A DNA stretch of 64,000 nt from Cycas panzhihuaensis. Lineage: Eukaryota; Cycadophyta. Under the pieces are notes generated by a model, which made no database searches, had not been told where the DNA came from, and worked only from the letters and a program-made list of their open reading frames with translations. The first letter of the stretch is position 1. Each line of letters begins with the position of its first letter. Made by a program: the position numbers and the translations under genes. The stretch lies in the NCBI GenBank assembly GCA_023213395.1, contig CM041465.1, positions 152,465,741 to 152,529,740 on the forward strand, given 5' to 3'. Shown in pieces: positions 33,590 through 44,815 of the stretch.

Positions 33590-34020
33590 TTAGAAAGATA
33601 GTTTACTTGAACATTTCTTTTTGCACAACCCTAATATTCAACAAGAAGTGGAAGAAGAAGAACAAGAGGCCTAATGTAGTGGAGCCAACAATCTTGAGGA
33701 GAATGCAGGAGAATATGTTGGGAGAAGCATTAGAAGAGGCATCTGAGGATGAATCTCTTCATAAATCATAGATCCTTATAGTAGAGGATGTCTCAGCTTT
33801 GCATCGTTCCAAGTCTCTAGCCCATCTTAATGCATAGAGAGACTTCTTAAACGCCACCGCATATGATGCAATATAATCTTCAATGAGGAGGATGCCATTC
33901 TAAAGTTGGAAGAGGCCTATGCTAGATTTAAATCCATGTATCCCAAGTTTGAGAGCATAAAGAGCATGAATGAGCAGAATGAATCCATGGTAGTTGTAAA
34001 ATATTTAATGGAGAAATGAA
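33590..34020 (+). pseudogene. Captured exon fragment resembling a plant Mo-cofactor sulfurase-like PLP-transferase family protein (N-terminal part)
   Basis: The plus frame to 33771 reads SFCTTLIFNKKWKKK, then PTILRRMQENMLGEALEEAS and EDESLHKS. After a TAG (Gln expected) come SLAHLNA, stop, RDFLNATAY. After a shift near 33880, FNEEDAILKLEEAYARFKSM and YPKFESIKSMNEQ follow to a TGA near 34018. From memory of the family, the order of blocks (ILRKLQE.KLREALEEASEDGSL, SRSLARLHAQREFL, MYPKY) matches the N-terminus of plant proteins annotated as molybdenum cofactor sulfurase-like PLP-dependent transferases. The catalytic domain is absent. It is in the same sense as R. Alternative: a domain of an unfamiliar gag. 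Confidence 0.65.
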
Positions 34021-34718
34021 TAATGGCAACCCTAAATCATAATAGTGAAACTTAAAAAATTAAGATTAATTTTATTTTTATCATTATTTTTTTTTACACA
34101 TATTATTATTAACTTTGGCAAATGTAAATTTTTACAAAATGCACTTAATATTTTTTTTTTTGTTGAAAAAATAAAATTTAATCAAATTTAATGTTATTTT
34201 AGGCCGGCCCAACCTACTTGGTCATCAACTCCTAGTCGCATGGAGTATTTATGTGACCTCAGCTAGCAGTGAAAGGGGCTAAGCCCTTATTTTTTAGCCC
34301 TTATGTAGTCTTTATCATATTTTTTGCTATAACTTGAGTTAAGTAGCTTCATTTTTAGTCTTGCAAGTTCCATTAGATTTGTAACAGAGAGATCTTTTAT
34401 TTGGCATATTACTTGATATTGTTTGGAGTTACTTTGATGTATAAATTTTATCTTAAATTTAAAATTTTCTTTTAAGCTTTTATTTTTCTTCATTTTTTTT
34501 AGCTTCTTTAGGCACATACACATATTTTTAAAGGCTTCATAATATTTGTTGATATGATATACCCTAAATGGGGGTAATAACATGTACTAAGGTCTTATTT
34601 TTTTGCTATTGAGAACCCATGTTACATTGAGCTTCATTATATGAGAGAGAGTCATTCATGTTATACTTGAGTTACATTTATTTTTCAAGCTATTTATTAA
34701 CATTATTACTAGTTTTTT
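34021..34718. other. R interior, unassigned
   Basis: AT-rich with one GC-rich patch (34200-34290, containing ggccggcccaacc). A 98-codon minus-strand frame at 34287-34583, Lys- and Leu-rich, has no recognised features. Confidence 0.5.
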
Positions 34719-34792
34719 AGCCCATAAAGGCATGATGTAAGCCCATGGTGGTATGATATAAGCCCAAAGAGGTATGTTTTTAGCCCATGAAG
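34719..34792. repeat. 21-bp tandem repeat, 3.5 copies
   Basis: Units start agccca at 34719, 34740, 34761 and 34782 (agcccataaaggcatgatgt and variants). Confidence 0.88.
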
Positions 34793-34811
34793 CAATTTAA
34801 AGCAATAGAGC

Positions 34812-35290
34812 CATTTGAAGACTACTTGCATTTCCCATATAAGCAAGAGGTGGGACCCCTTTACAGCTACTCTTACTAGTATTGATAAAACTATATACTC
34901 AAAGGAACATCCTACTCAATTGGTAGTTGCAGTGACTAGTGACCCATGTATTCTAGTGGATGGTATTCTACTAATATGGACATCAATAGCGAATTATATT
35001 ATTATAGCAGATTATGATTCAACTTATTTGAAGACTTGGCACTTTCCATTTGAAGATTGCTTCCATTTCTTATATAAGCAAAAGGTAGGACACTTTTACA
35101 ACTACTCTTTCTAGCATTGATTGAACCATATATGTAAAGGAAGTTTCTACTCAACTGGTAGTTATAGTGGCTAGTTACCAATGCATTCTAGTAGATGGAC
35201 TTCACTTCATATGAACATTAGTAGTTGATTATATTATTGTAGTAGCATATAATCTAGCATTCATTTGAAGACTTGACATTTATCATTTGA
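34812..35290. repeat. 235-bp tandem duplication in R interior
   Basis: The unit starting catttgaagactac at 34812 recurs as catttgaagattgc at 35047. Both contain the block ataagcaagaggtgggac (second copy ataagcaaaaggtaggac) and end in a cttatttgaagacttg or tcatttgaagacttg segment. Confidence 0.9.
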
Positions 35291-35331
35291 TGTAATATTT
35301 CATTATGTAATTGACTATTATAGGGGGAAAA

Positions 35332-35639
35332 TGTTAAGTGTAATACCTAATTACATAATTATCCTCATGTACACTCTCTCTATATTATGCGTATTTTATA
35401 TTTGAGGTTGTGAGCTACATAGAGATGTGTGCTACCTCTAAATTGACCAATTATATTCAATAATTAATGGCGAGCTTGTACTATAAGTATACACATTATC
35501 ATTCATTCTAATTTGAGTTTTGGTAATTTCTCCATATCTTATATTTATTTGTACATACTTCATTATGTTTGAGCTTCATTGTTTTATCTTTAACTCACTA
35601 TCACATCTTTTGTATGCATTGTATATTCAATTTTTAATA
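35332..35639 (+). repeat. Right (3') LTR of R
   Basis: 308 bp, starts tgttaagtgtaatacc right after tagggggaaaa. Ends tttttaata. Confidence 0.92.
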
Positions 35640-35644
35640 GACTA

Positions 35645-36590
35645 AGATTATATTTATATGTTTATATGAACTCTATAATAGATAAAGTAGAGGGATTTTC
35701 TTTACAATGTTGCCATAGTATTGTTTTACATTATAATTATATGAGTTGGACATAGTAAGATACATAAGGAATTTAATATAAGTATCTTATAACCATAATA
35801 ATATTTAATTCATAATGTATTTTTCTTGGTTAGATTCTAATACCTTACCATAGTAGGATTCCATGAGTTTTTCTTAGTATAAACAGATGAGTAAATATGG
35901 TTTTGTAGTGATGGTGGCTAAATCATAAGGTCATCGAGTTTATGAGTAATTCATATGATGCTTGAAAAGTTATTTACTTGTATATTGATAGCCTTATGGT
36001 GAGAGTCTAAAGCCTAATAATTAGTACTCCTACATTCATATAACATGCCTCAACACATAGACAAATTCTCAAGGAAGTTTATAATTGACTAGGTGCAAAT
36101 CCCTTCTTAATAGTATAATTTTTCTTATTCAAGATAAGATCTTTTATTTAAATTCTATATTAATTCTTATATAACACTATGAAGTAATTATTTATCACAT
36201 GCATTGATGATGATGCTATATTAGATATCTGTGATTGTATTGTAAAAGGTTATCATTTATATATTAGCTACATATAAAATGCATACATATTTATATTTCT
36301 TCTATATTATTAGCACAATATATTGTTAAATAAACCTATGGTTTTGTTGTTTGTTAGATTTAAAGCTCAAGGATGCTATTACAAAGTAGCATTAGAGTGA
36401 AATATTTCCCCCAAGTTATGGACCTCTAAAAAGGGGTTGTTTCAAAGTAATATTACAACCAATTTTTAATTTGACTAATCATGCAACTAAGTATAGGTTA
36501 AGAGCTTAGCATAATTAAAATAACACATCTATCATTTTAGAATTCCATTATTTAAGAGGAGGGAGTTAAATTGAAGAATTCTAAGTCCAA
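35645..36590. other. Unassigned AT-rich stretch
   Basis: No coding or repeat signal recognised. A purine run aagaggagggag sits at 36554-36565 just before an LTR-like stretch. Confidence 0.5.
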
Positions 36591-37034
36591 AATATTAGGT
36601 AACAATATCTAATTACCTAAATTATAATATCAAATGCCCTTCACTCTCTCTTCATATTATTATGAATCTTATACTTTAAACACATAGTTATACGTACTAT
36701 TTAGAATATGTGTAAGCACATAAAGGTTGTTTTTTAAGGTTCAACATTTGATATGAGACTTATTATAAATATACATATGATTTTTTGAATAAGATAAAGT
36801 TTGGTCATTCTTCCATATGCCCATTCGATATTCTATGTGCATATTTTATTTATTTGTGAATTATTTATTATATCATTCACTCACCTCTCATGGATGGTTC
36901 ATGTCCTTGTTAGGTCCATTCAATTATTAATTACTTATATGCATGTCTCATTCTAACATTATACTATTATGCCATCCATCTAAAACTCAAATATGGTATT
37001 AGAATAATACTAAATTTCAACATGGTATAAGAGT
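36591..37034 (+). repeat. LTR relic related to R, with primer-binding site
   Basis: The text parallels R's LTR: aatatctaattacc (R: aatacctaattac), cttcactctctcttcatattat (R: gtacactctctctatattat), tttggtcattcttccatat (R: ttggccatttctctatat). It ends tttcaaca followed by tggtataagagt at 37023-37034, a decayed tRNA-Met site, and then gcttaatcctaaaggta, which parallels R's leader. No second LTR was found. Confidence 0.6.
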
Positions 37035-39930
37035 TAATGGCTTAATCCTAAAGGTAGTTTAGAGCCTAATTTTTTTTTTTTTTACAACTATTTTCTCATG
37101 AATTTAATGTTCTTATGAAACCATATTTTGCACCTACTTTTGTAACTATTAATGAGGTAGTTCTTTGAAATATTAAAAATATTTTAGAGCTAACTCTTTT
37201 GAGTTTTTATGGAAGCTTTTTGTGTAAATTTAAAGCTAAATTTATAACAAAAAAAGTAGGTTTTATGACCTATTTTTCTTATATAAGAAGGCCTAAAATT
37301 ATGTGGCATAAAAATTATTTATTGAGGGTTATAAATATGTTTTTTTTTAAGTTTTTTTAGAAGAGAAGGGAAGAGGTTAAAAAGATGAAAATATAATCCT
37401 AATTATCCTATAAACAGAATACATTATCTCACCAAAAAATTAAAAAAATATGGTTATTTTACAACTCATTTTAGAGGCTGTTATGAGAATCCTATGACTT
37501 GGATTTGCTATTAGAATGATGCCCTAGAAAAGGAGGCCATTCAAAAATTGTGTGATTATTTTCTTAGATGTAGTTATATAAGATGTTATGTTAGATGTTT
37601 TTTTTAAGGTTGTTATATGCTGCGATGGGCTATAGAGTGAAATATACAAGGTTTTAGAATATAAAAAGACCCTACCTCAACCTCGGGTATAAATTACTTT
37701 CTCCCCCTATTCAAACTTGGCATAACCATCGTATACCTCTTATTATTATTTAGTAATAGAAATCTCACAAATAAACTAGATGGTAGGGATTGGTATAAAT
37801 GCCAGTCTTAAGGCAACTCATGACTAACTAATGATTTAGGTCCTATAGTAAAATGTAATCATTGAGTATGACCTAATTGTATGATAAATGAAACTTTAGT
37901 ACCTACCATTGATACCTCTTCTCTTTATCTTCGATAATACATAATGCTTTTTACCCATGCCATGATGTAATATAACAACAAAAATCCCATTAGTTACAAA
38001 AGAAAAAAAGAGTAAAATGTTGAAGAATCCTCATCTTTGTTAGTATGTTTATAATGTATTTGCTCTACTTTAGCTCTAGGCTTATTAGCATACCTAGTGA
38101 AATCCACTACATATATTTGTGGTAGGTATTATGTCCTATTGAATGTGTAGATATTGAAAAGTCTTAACATCTAGTTAAAAGTCATTACGTTATAGTAAGA
38201 AATGTCCTTATAGAAGAAATACCTTATACACAAAACATTTGTTATTCCATCATCCATCAACTTTGTTCTCTAACAATAGAGCACACACCTATGTATAATT
38301 AAAAAAAGTGGAACCTACATGCCCTTAATTGCCAACACCAAAAGAGTGACCATCATCCCATAAAATCCAGATACCTCCATGATGATCGACACTATTATCT
38401 TGTGAAGAAGAATGACAAGAAACCCTGAATAAAAATTATAAATGGTGAATTTAATTTTAGGACTTTTTCTTTTGTTTAGATTGTTATTAATTAAATTATA
38501 TTTGATAAATTTTGGAGTCCACCATCCCTTATAGAATAGCAACACAATCACATGAAACTATATTGTAACTATCAACTTGACATGAAAGGGGTTAAACAAA
38601 TGTTTTTCAACCTCTTAACATTTTCAAGTATATGACTTCATTTTATTCATCATAACTTCTACACATGGAGTTAGATTTCAAGTCTAAAAGAAGTGCTAGA
38701 GAGCTAATTCAGATGCCTACATAATGTCTAGTTATGACACATTAATATTGCTTTTTAGTAAAAAAATTAGTTTGAAGTTGAGCCAAGGTATAAAATTATT
38801 ATTTTATAAGTTTCTTGAATTATTTGAGGCACTTATTGTTATTGATTTCAAATCATTTTATGATGTAAATATACTCTAAATAGGGGATAAAATGGAAATT
38901 TATGTAGTAGCCTATAATGTTAGCCTCTTAAGAAGCTAGTTTCATAGAAAAATGTCAAAAATATCAAAAGAGAGAGACAATTTTTAATGTTTTGAGTCAC
39001 ATTCTTAATTATGTCAATATTAAATTATAAATGCTAGATTGTTCTAAGCCTATAAGGCATTTGTAAGGTCATAAAGCCACTTTTCTTATGTATTTTTTAA
39101 TTATAAAGTTGATGAATGATGTAATTCTAATCATTGCAGCTAATGAAATTGTCATAGTCTCACAAGGGAAGAGGTGGGACATATTCTATTTTATATCTCT
39201 CTGTCTCTCTCTCTCTGTATTTATTCTAGCATAGTTGACTTGGCTATAAGATTGATACATATTAATTAACATTGGTTTTATTACTAAAACTCTATGGAGA
39301 GAAGAACCCTAGGCTTAAGAGTAAGGGTAATAATGTATTTGTAGCTGCCAACTACCAAAGAAGAAGAGAGTATAGTAGGTCTAGATTGTAGAGTTCTTAC
39401 CCATGATTAAAGGCCCATAACATGGATAGGCCCAACTGAAACATATCTACTAGGATAATATAGGTGGCATCAAAGAGAGGCTTTGACAAACATAAGGATA
39501 AAATGTAATTTGAATGAAAAGTACACAGTCGTTGCTCATGGAAGGTTTAGAGCATAATAGAATTAGGATGGGCATGAGCAACGAATGAGATATCGATTAT
39601 TATGAAAATATTTAGCATATTAATATTATTAGTTTATGTGCTTGGTCATTGGAATCCTACTTAGTTGTGTTTTATTTACTTGGTCTTGCCCTATCCATGC
39701 TTATGAAGAGTTCACATTGATGAAGTCTACTTTATATATCAACTAGTTAGAATCAATAAAATTGATTGCATAATGGATGCAACTACTTCCTTGTAAAAGA
39801 GAAACAATTGTAAATTGAATTTGGTGAATTAATAAAACTAATATTTTCATCACCCATCATTTGTATTATTTTGTAGGGAGATTTTGTACTTTTGCATCAA
39901 ACCTTGATATACCTATGTAGAAGTCATATC
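37035..39930. other. Unassigned AT-rich stretch
   Basis: Possible interior of the R-related element at its left. No domain, no long frame, no repeat pair recognised. A CT-rich run lies at 39196-39216. Confidence 0.5.
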
Positions 39931-39933
39931 AAT

Positions 39934-39945
39934 TGGTATTGGAGC
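39934..39945 (+). other. Isolated primer-binding-site-like motif
   Basis: tggtattggagc differs from TGGTATCAGAGC by two bases and follows an LTR-like AT stretch (39700-39933). The partner LTR was not found. Confidence 0.4.
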
Positions 39946-40379
39946 TCGTCATCATGCTTAATTCCTCATTATTATTATTTTCTATTGTTCATGATCTTCC
40001 TCAATATAGAATGAGTATTGCATTTCAAACATCTAGTGATTTTCACATTAGCCATAATTTAGTATAATAAAAAGCTATATAAACCAAAAAATAATGCCAA
40101 TTTTACACAATATGCCTTGCTTTGGACACAGATGTGTAAAAATATTATTAAAAGTGAAAAGGGCATTCAAAATGCATTTGATAGTAGAAAATAGTGGGTG
40201 TGACATTGATGATGAGCAGTTGTGCATGTCCAACAATGTGAGAATGCCTGTAAAATCACACAACTTTTATATAACCACATCAACCCCATAAACATCTGCC
40301 ACTCTCCCTAATTCTGACCTTATCAAATCCACTTAGACTGTAGATTCAGAAGTGGGTTGCATTCTGTAACATGTAAAGT

Positions 40380-40451
40380 GCCTTTATAGCTCAGTGGTAG
40401 AGCATCAGTCTTGTAAATTAAAGGTCTATAGTTCGATCCTATATGGAGGTA
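40380..40451 (+). tRNA. tRNA-Thr (anticodon UGU), slightly decayed
   Basis: The 72-nt cloverleaf is complete: acceptor gccttta with tggaggt, D-arm gctc...gagc, anticodon loop cttgtaa with TGT, T-arm tatag ttcgatc ctata, perfectly paired. Box A tagctcagtgg is canonical and box B gttcgatcc is nearly so. Compared with the usual plant nuclear tRNA-Thr(UGU), changes are mostly C to T or G to A. One C-A mismatch lies in the anticodon stem and the acceptor stem has G-U pairs. There is no intron. It may be a gene or a recently dead copy, lying among transposon debris. Confidence 0.87.
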
Positions 40452-40595
40452 GAAATAGAGCTCTTGATATCCTTCTTAGGTTTGGTTTGAGGTACACGAC
40501 GAATTCCAAAGAAATATTGGTGGCTTTTATTCATTTTCTTTACTTTTGAGCACTCGCAAATCATATGAGATACGTTGTAGCACTTTGAGAGATGG
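40452..40595. other. Spacer between tRNA and C3
   Basis: No feature. A 19-bp direct repeat (gatggtgatctagg plus four) lies at 40593-40611 and 40628-40646 at C3's left edge. Confidence 0.5.
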
Positions 40596-42260
40596 TGATC
40601 TAGGCACTCCTCTTTTTTATTTGCTACAGATGGTGATCTAGGTACTGTTTAGGAGGCTCTAAAGTCAAAAGAGAGCAAACTTTGGATTAAGGCCATGCAG
40701 GAAGAAATGATGGCCTTAAATAAAAATAATATGTAGGATTTGGTGGATCTGCCTGATGGCAAAAAACTTGTTGATAATAAATGGATCTTTAAGAAAACGT
40801 TTTAAGCAGATGGTACTGTGGAAAAGTACAAGGCCTATTTGGTAGCAAAGGGCTATTCCTAGGTCAAGGGAATAAATTTTGGTGAAGTATTTTCTTCTAT
40901 TGTAAAAGTTGCTTCAATTAGATTTTTGTGGGCTGTAACAGCTTCTTATGATCTTGAGGTGGATTAAATGGATGTGAAGACTACATTTCTTCACAGCGAC
41001 CTCGAGGAAGAAATTTATATATTGAAGCGTAAAGGGTTTAAAGTTGCAGGGAAGGAGAATATGGCATGTAGGTTAAAGAAGTAATTATACAGCTTGAAAT
41101 AGTCACCAAGGATGTGGTATTAGAAGTTTGATTCACATATGTTAGTAGATAGCTTTATGTATAATAAAGCAGATCATTGCATTTATTATAAGTAGGTTAG
41201 TGATCATTTTGTTATTCTAGATTTATATATTGATGACATACTTTTAGTTTGTAATAATAAAGGAATGAACCAACTTGTGAAAGACCAACTAGCATCTCAC
41301 TTTGAGATGAAGGACCTTGGTGCTATACATTTTATTTTAGGCATTGAGATTAAAAGGGATAGGAGAAACAAGAACATTTGGCTTAGCTAAAGATGGTACA
41401 TTGAGACAATATTACAATAGTTCAGGTTGTAAGATAATAAACTAGTTAATGTTCCTCTTCCTACTGGTTTAAAACTATTAACTGAACAATGCCTAAAGAC
41501 TCACGAAGATGTTGAAGACATGGAATTTGTCCATTATGATAGTTTTGTTGGTAGTCTGATATATACGATGGTTTGTACTCAACCAGACATTGCCCATGTA
41601 GTGGGAGTAGTTAGCAGGTATATGTTAAACCTAGGCAGGAAGCATTAGGTGGTTGTGAAAAGGATTTTTAGGTATCTATGAGGTACATCAAACTATAGAA
41701 TTTTCTATCAAGGAGATCCCATGGAGTGTAGAACAGTGAACCTAAGAGGTTTTGTTGATGTTGATTAGGCTGGAGATCTTGACAGTAGAAGATCTACAAG
41801 CAGGTATGTTTTTACCCTTTGTGGTGGCACATTTAAGTGGATGAGTAAAAGATAACAAGTTGTAGTACTTTTTAGTATAGAAGTAGAGTATATGGAAGCT
41901 ACTCATGTGTACAAGGAAGTGGTTTGGTTATAGAGATTATGCATAGATATTAGCTTTAAGTAGGATGTTGTGAGGATAGATTGTGATAGTCAAAGCATAA
42001 TCTACCTAACAAAGAACCCTATTTATCATGCTCGGTTGAAGTATATTAATGTGTGGTTCTATTTTGTGAGGGAAATGGTTCAAGATCACAAGGTGGATTT
42101 ATAGAAGATTGTTATACAAGAGAATGTTGCATACTTATTCACTAAGATTGTTAGCATAGAAAAATTTAAATGGTGTAGAATTGTAATGGGTGTTTGTGAT
42201 TTTAGCATTCAGTAGTTATGTATGTAGGTTTTCTTATAAAGTGTTTAATAAGTGGGAGAT
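40596..42260 (+). pseudogene. Copia remnant C3: RT and RNase H in one frame with only nonsense transitions
   Basis: The plus strand reads as one frame for about 1.6 kb: LWIKAMQEEMMALNKNN, DNKWIFKKTF, VDxMDVKTTFLHSDLEEEIY, ILDLYIDDILLVCNN (catalytic YIDD near 41228), FEMKDLGAIHFILGIEI, then RNase H with DLDSRRSTSRYVFTLCGG and NPIYHARLKYI. Stops fall where Gln, Trp or Arg are expected. gag, protease and integrase are missing; the left edge is abrupt. A purine tract agtgggagat and the 3' LTR follow at 42251-42261. Confidence 0.93.
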
Positions 42261-42727
42261 TGTTAGATATGTTGAACACTTTGTAAGTGTTACATGGGTA
42301 TAGGCGTTACACCTGAGCCCCTTTGTGGGGGTCATAGGGCCCATTGTAGGGCCCCTAGCTGGGAGGTTTGGGGGCCAACAACCCCCCAAGTGGGGGTTCA
42401 AGGGCGAGAGCCCCTAGGAAAAATTTTTAAGTGTCTTATGGGGGTCTTTGTTGGCCTATGGTTTATGCCTATTGTATTGTAAAACTACAAGGCAATATCT
42501 TGTAATGTTGTATCTATATATTCTTATGTAACGACACAAGTAATATGATATAGTTGTTGATGAGTTGAGGAGAATAGTAAGGGTTCATTCATTTATGTAA
42601 TTCTTTAGTTCTTACTTAGATTAATTAAAAGTCTATGCTTAGACCTGAATCTCTTGGTGTTCTTTATTGAGTGCTTTGTTTGTTTATGTTATTTATTTTT
42701 TGCATGGTTTAGAGTTCTATTATCACA
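42261..42727 (+). repeat. 3' LTR of C3
   Basis: Starts tgttagatatgttgaac right after a purine tract. A probable end is tattatcaca at 42727. It contains a GC-rich block (42305-42420) of alternating G- and C-runs that can fold into hairpins (gggcccattgtagggccc), and a TATA-like tatctatatattc at 42510. No 5' partner was found, so the end is approximate. Confidence 0.7.
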
Positions 42728-43620
42728 TTACTTCTACAATTATATTTTCTCTTCAAAGCCCATGGTATTAATTATTGGGTTTAGAGGGGTGATAGTGAAA
42801 ATTTAATGTTAGTTTGGTGGAAAATTAAATGGGATTTTATCCATAAATAGATGGCCATCATTTTTCAAAAAATAAAGGGTAAAACCACAAGGTTTTACCC
42901 AATAGGGAGAGGCGGTTGGGGGGGGGGGGTGCAGGGTTGGGGCACAAGTAAGAGGTGGAGTACTAACTTCTTGTCCCCTTCCCTGAAGCCTGAAATTAAC
43001 TTTCATGAGAAAACGTTGGTAAAGAACGCAATAAATGTGAACAAGATAAGTGCTCATAAATTTGTAATAATGCATGATGCACCATTTTATTTTTCATAAT
43101 GATACATTTTATCCTATTATAATTTTTAAAACAATGCTTATTACTCCATTGTAAAAAGTGTAATGGTACACCTTGCACTATTGTTTTACACAATATCCCA
43201 TTGTAATTTAATGACCAAACAACATTCAAGAGGGTGTCTTACAATTATATTTTTATAAAGGTGTGCCTATATCATTATATTTTTCATAACAATATAAGAT
43301 ACATCATGGTAAAAATTGTAATAATATTAACTTCTATAATGGTAGTAGGAGTTTTAGGAAAAAGGATGAAATAATTATAACATTTACAAAAAAGAAATTC
43401 ATAAAAAATGATGATTAAAAGATGGAAAAGGACTCCAAAGGAGCTTAGGATATGTTGAGGATTCATTTCTTGTTGAATGAGGCTTGGGTATATGATTTCC
43501 ATTGTATTACTTATAAGTATCTTACCATCATTGATCAAATACTCAAATACCCATCACCAAATAATAGGTAAATGTGAATTTAGATATGTATCAAAGTAGA
43601 AAATCAATTGAAATGTAAAT
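42728..43620. other. Unassigned stretch with perfect hairpin and G-run cluster
   Basis: A perfect 10-bp stem gggtaaaacc / ggttttaccc with loop acaa lies at 42877-42900. It is followed by GGG, a run of 12 G (42918-42929), GGG and GGGG up to 42942, a possible G-quadruplex. The rest is AT-rich. The overlapping short frames here are not convincing genes. Confidence 0.6.
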
Positions 43621-43639
43621 TTAAATTGCAGACTTGCCC

Positions 43640-44340
43640 TACTTGATCCATGGTAAGTGCTAGAATCTCGATTTTTGGGAAATCAATGATAATACAACTA
43701 TGGGTTGTCATTTGTTATTTCTACTTATGATATTAACAAATAGTTTAAACACATACATTATTATTGATATTCCACTATCACAATCACCACTCTAGTCTAC
43801 ATCTATGTATCTAACTAATAAATCTAGGCTTAGACTCATGTTACTTCTATTGTAACACCATATATTGACTTATTACTACCACTATTAATGTAATTCTAGG
43901 TTTGGAATAAACCATAACATATATCAAACTACCTATTTTACTCCTATATGGAACTAATTCCATTAACTTTTCCCTCTTCAACCTTTTAAGGACATATGTC
44001 TAGAGATAATTTATAGTTGGCATCTACAAGTGTTCTTATGAATTTGTGAACCTGCATTCCAAAAAAATTGAGGATGTCACCTAAGTTCATATATTGACTT
44101 AAATATTTCTTTTTCTCTTTTATATTTCTTAAGATTAGTAATATGAAATGGTAATAAATTTCTTTAAGATCTTTTGTTATAAATTTAGATAACAAATAAT
44201 CTTCTACATATGATAAAAGACTTTTGTTCTTGGAAAATAAAATGATATCATCAACATGAAGAGCAATTATGAAAATCATACAATTATAAATGCAAAATAT
44301 CCTAAAATTTACATGATTTCTTTAGTTCAATTATATCCCC
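43640..44340 (-). pseudogene. Copia remnant C4: RT and RNase H, minus strand
   Basis: The minus frame at 43986-44279 reads ALHVDDIILFSKNKSLL, the copia RT catalytic block with HVDD for YVDD, then a degraded KDLKEIYYH segment. Further left come YRSKIGSLIYVMVYSKP (near 43940) and YIDVD, stop, SGDCDSGISIIMYVF (near 43790), the RNase H start. No LTR was found for it. Confidence 0.8.
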
Positions 44341-44504
44341 TTTTTTCAAAAAAAAAAAAAGGTTTATGAATTAATTACAATCAAATTTCTTTATCAATAG
44401 ACACGAGGTCTTGATTTAATATTATGGCATGTGCCTCTTATTAGTCTTTAGTGTTTATTTAATGGTTTATAACCTTAGGTTATGGACCTCCTCTTTAATT
44501 TTTG

Positions 44505-44800
44505 TATTATATTAGTGTAAGATTATTTTATGTTTTGTGAAGTGCTGAGTCAATGGAGGTTAGGTCTCTCACCTTATATATGTCACACTAGGTATGATTA
44601 ATATTATCCTAAGTATTATATATAGTATATATAGGTTATTTTATAAAATGCATTAGTAAGAAGTAAGGATTATTGATCCACTTGTGTAATATGAGACATT
44701 TATTTAATAGAGATTAAATAAAAAGTTTTAAAATTAATTTATAATATTTTGATAGTTAATCCTATCAATTATTATCCTCATTACATGCATTACTATAATA
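44505..44800 (+). repeat. Orphan 5' LTR
   Basis: Probable LTR tattat...ataata (TG and CA decayed) directly followed by a good primer-binding site at 44804. No matching copy lies downstream in the window; it does not resemble the candidate LTR at 50932. Confidence 0.5.
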
Positions 44801-44803
44801 TCT

Positions 44804-44815
44804 TGGTATCAAAGC
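44804..44815 (+). other. Primer-binding site (tRNA-Met)
   Basis: tggtatcaaagc, one mismatch to TGGTATCAGAGC. Confidence 0.75.

Larger units (their letters stand above)
32163..35639 (+). mobile_element. Short non-autonomous LTR retrotransposon R carrying a host gene fragment
   Basis: LTRs 32163-32469 and 35332-35639 align throughout (taatacctaatta...gtacactctctctatattat...). A primer-binding site (tagtatcatagc) follows the left LTR at 32470-32481, and a tract tagggggaaaa precedes the right LTR. Flanks aacta (32158-32162) and gacta (35640-35644) look like a target duplication with one change. The 2.85-kb interior has no gag or pol. It holds a gene-like exon fragment, microsatellites and two tandem duplications. 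At 3.5 kb it fits the TRIM/LARD class of elements moved in trans. Confidence 0.9.

Noticed and set aside
34287-34583. 98-codon minus-strand Lys-rich frame
   Set aside because: Low-complexity composition from AT-rich DNA; no relative or start context recognised.
42294-42482. 62-codon Gly/Pro-rich frame
   Set aside because: Produced by the GC-rich block of the C3 LTR.
42877-42900. Hairpin as a transcription terminator
   Set aside because: Bacterial-type terminators do not apply in a plant nuclear genome; reported only as an unusual structure.
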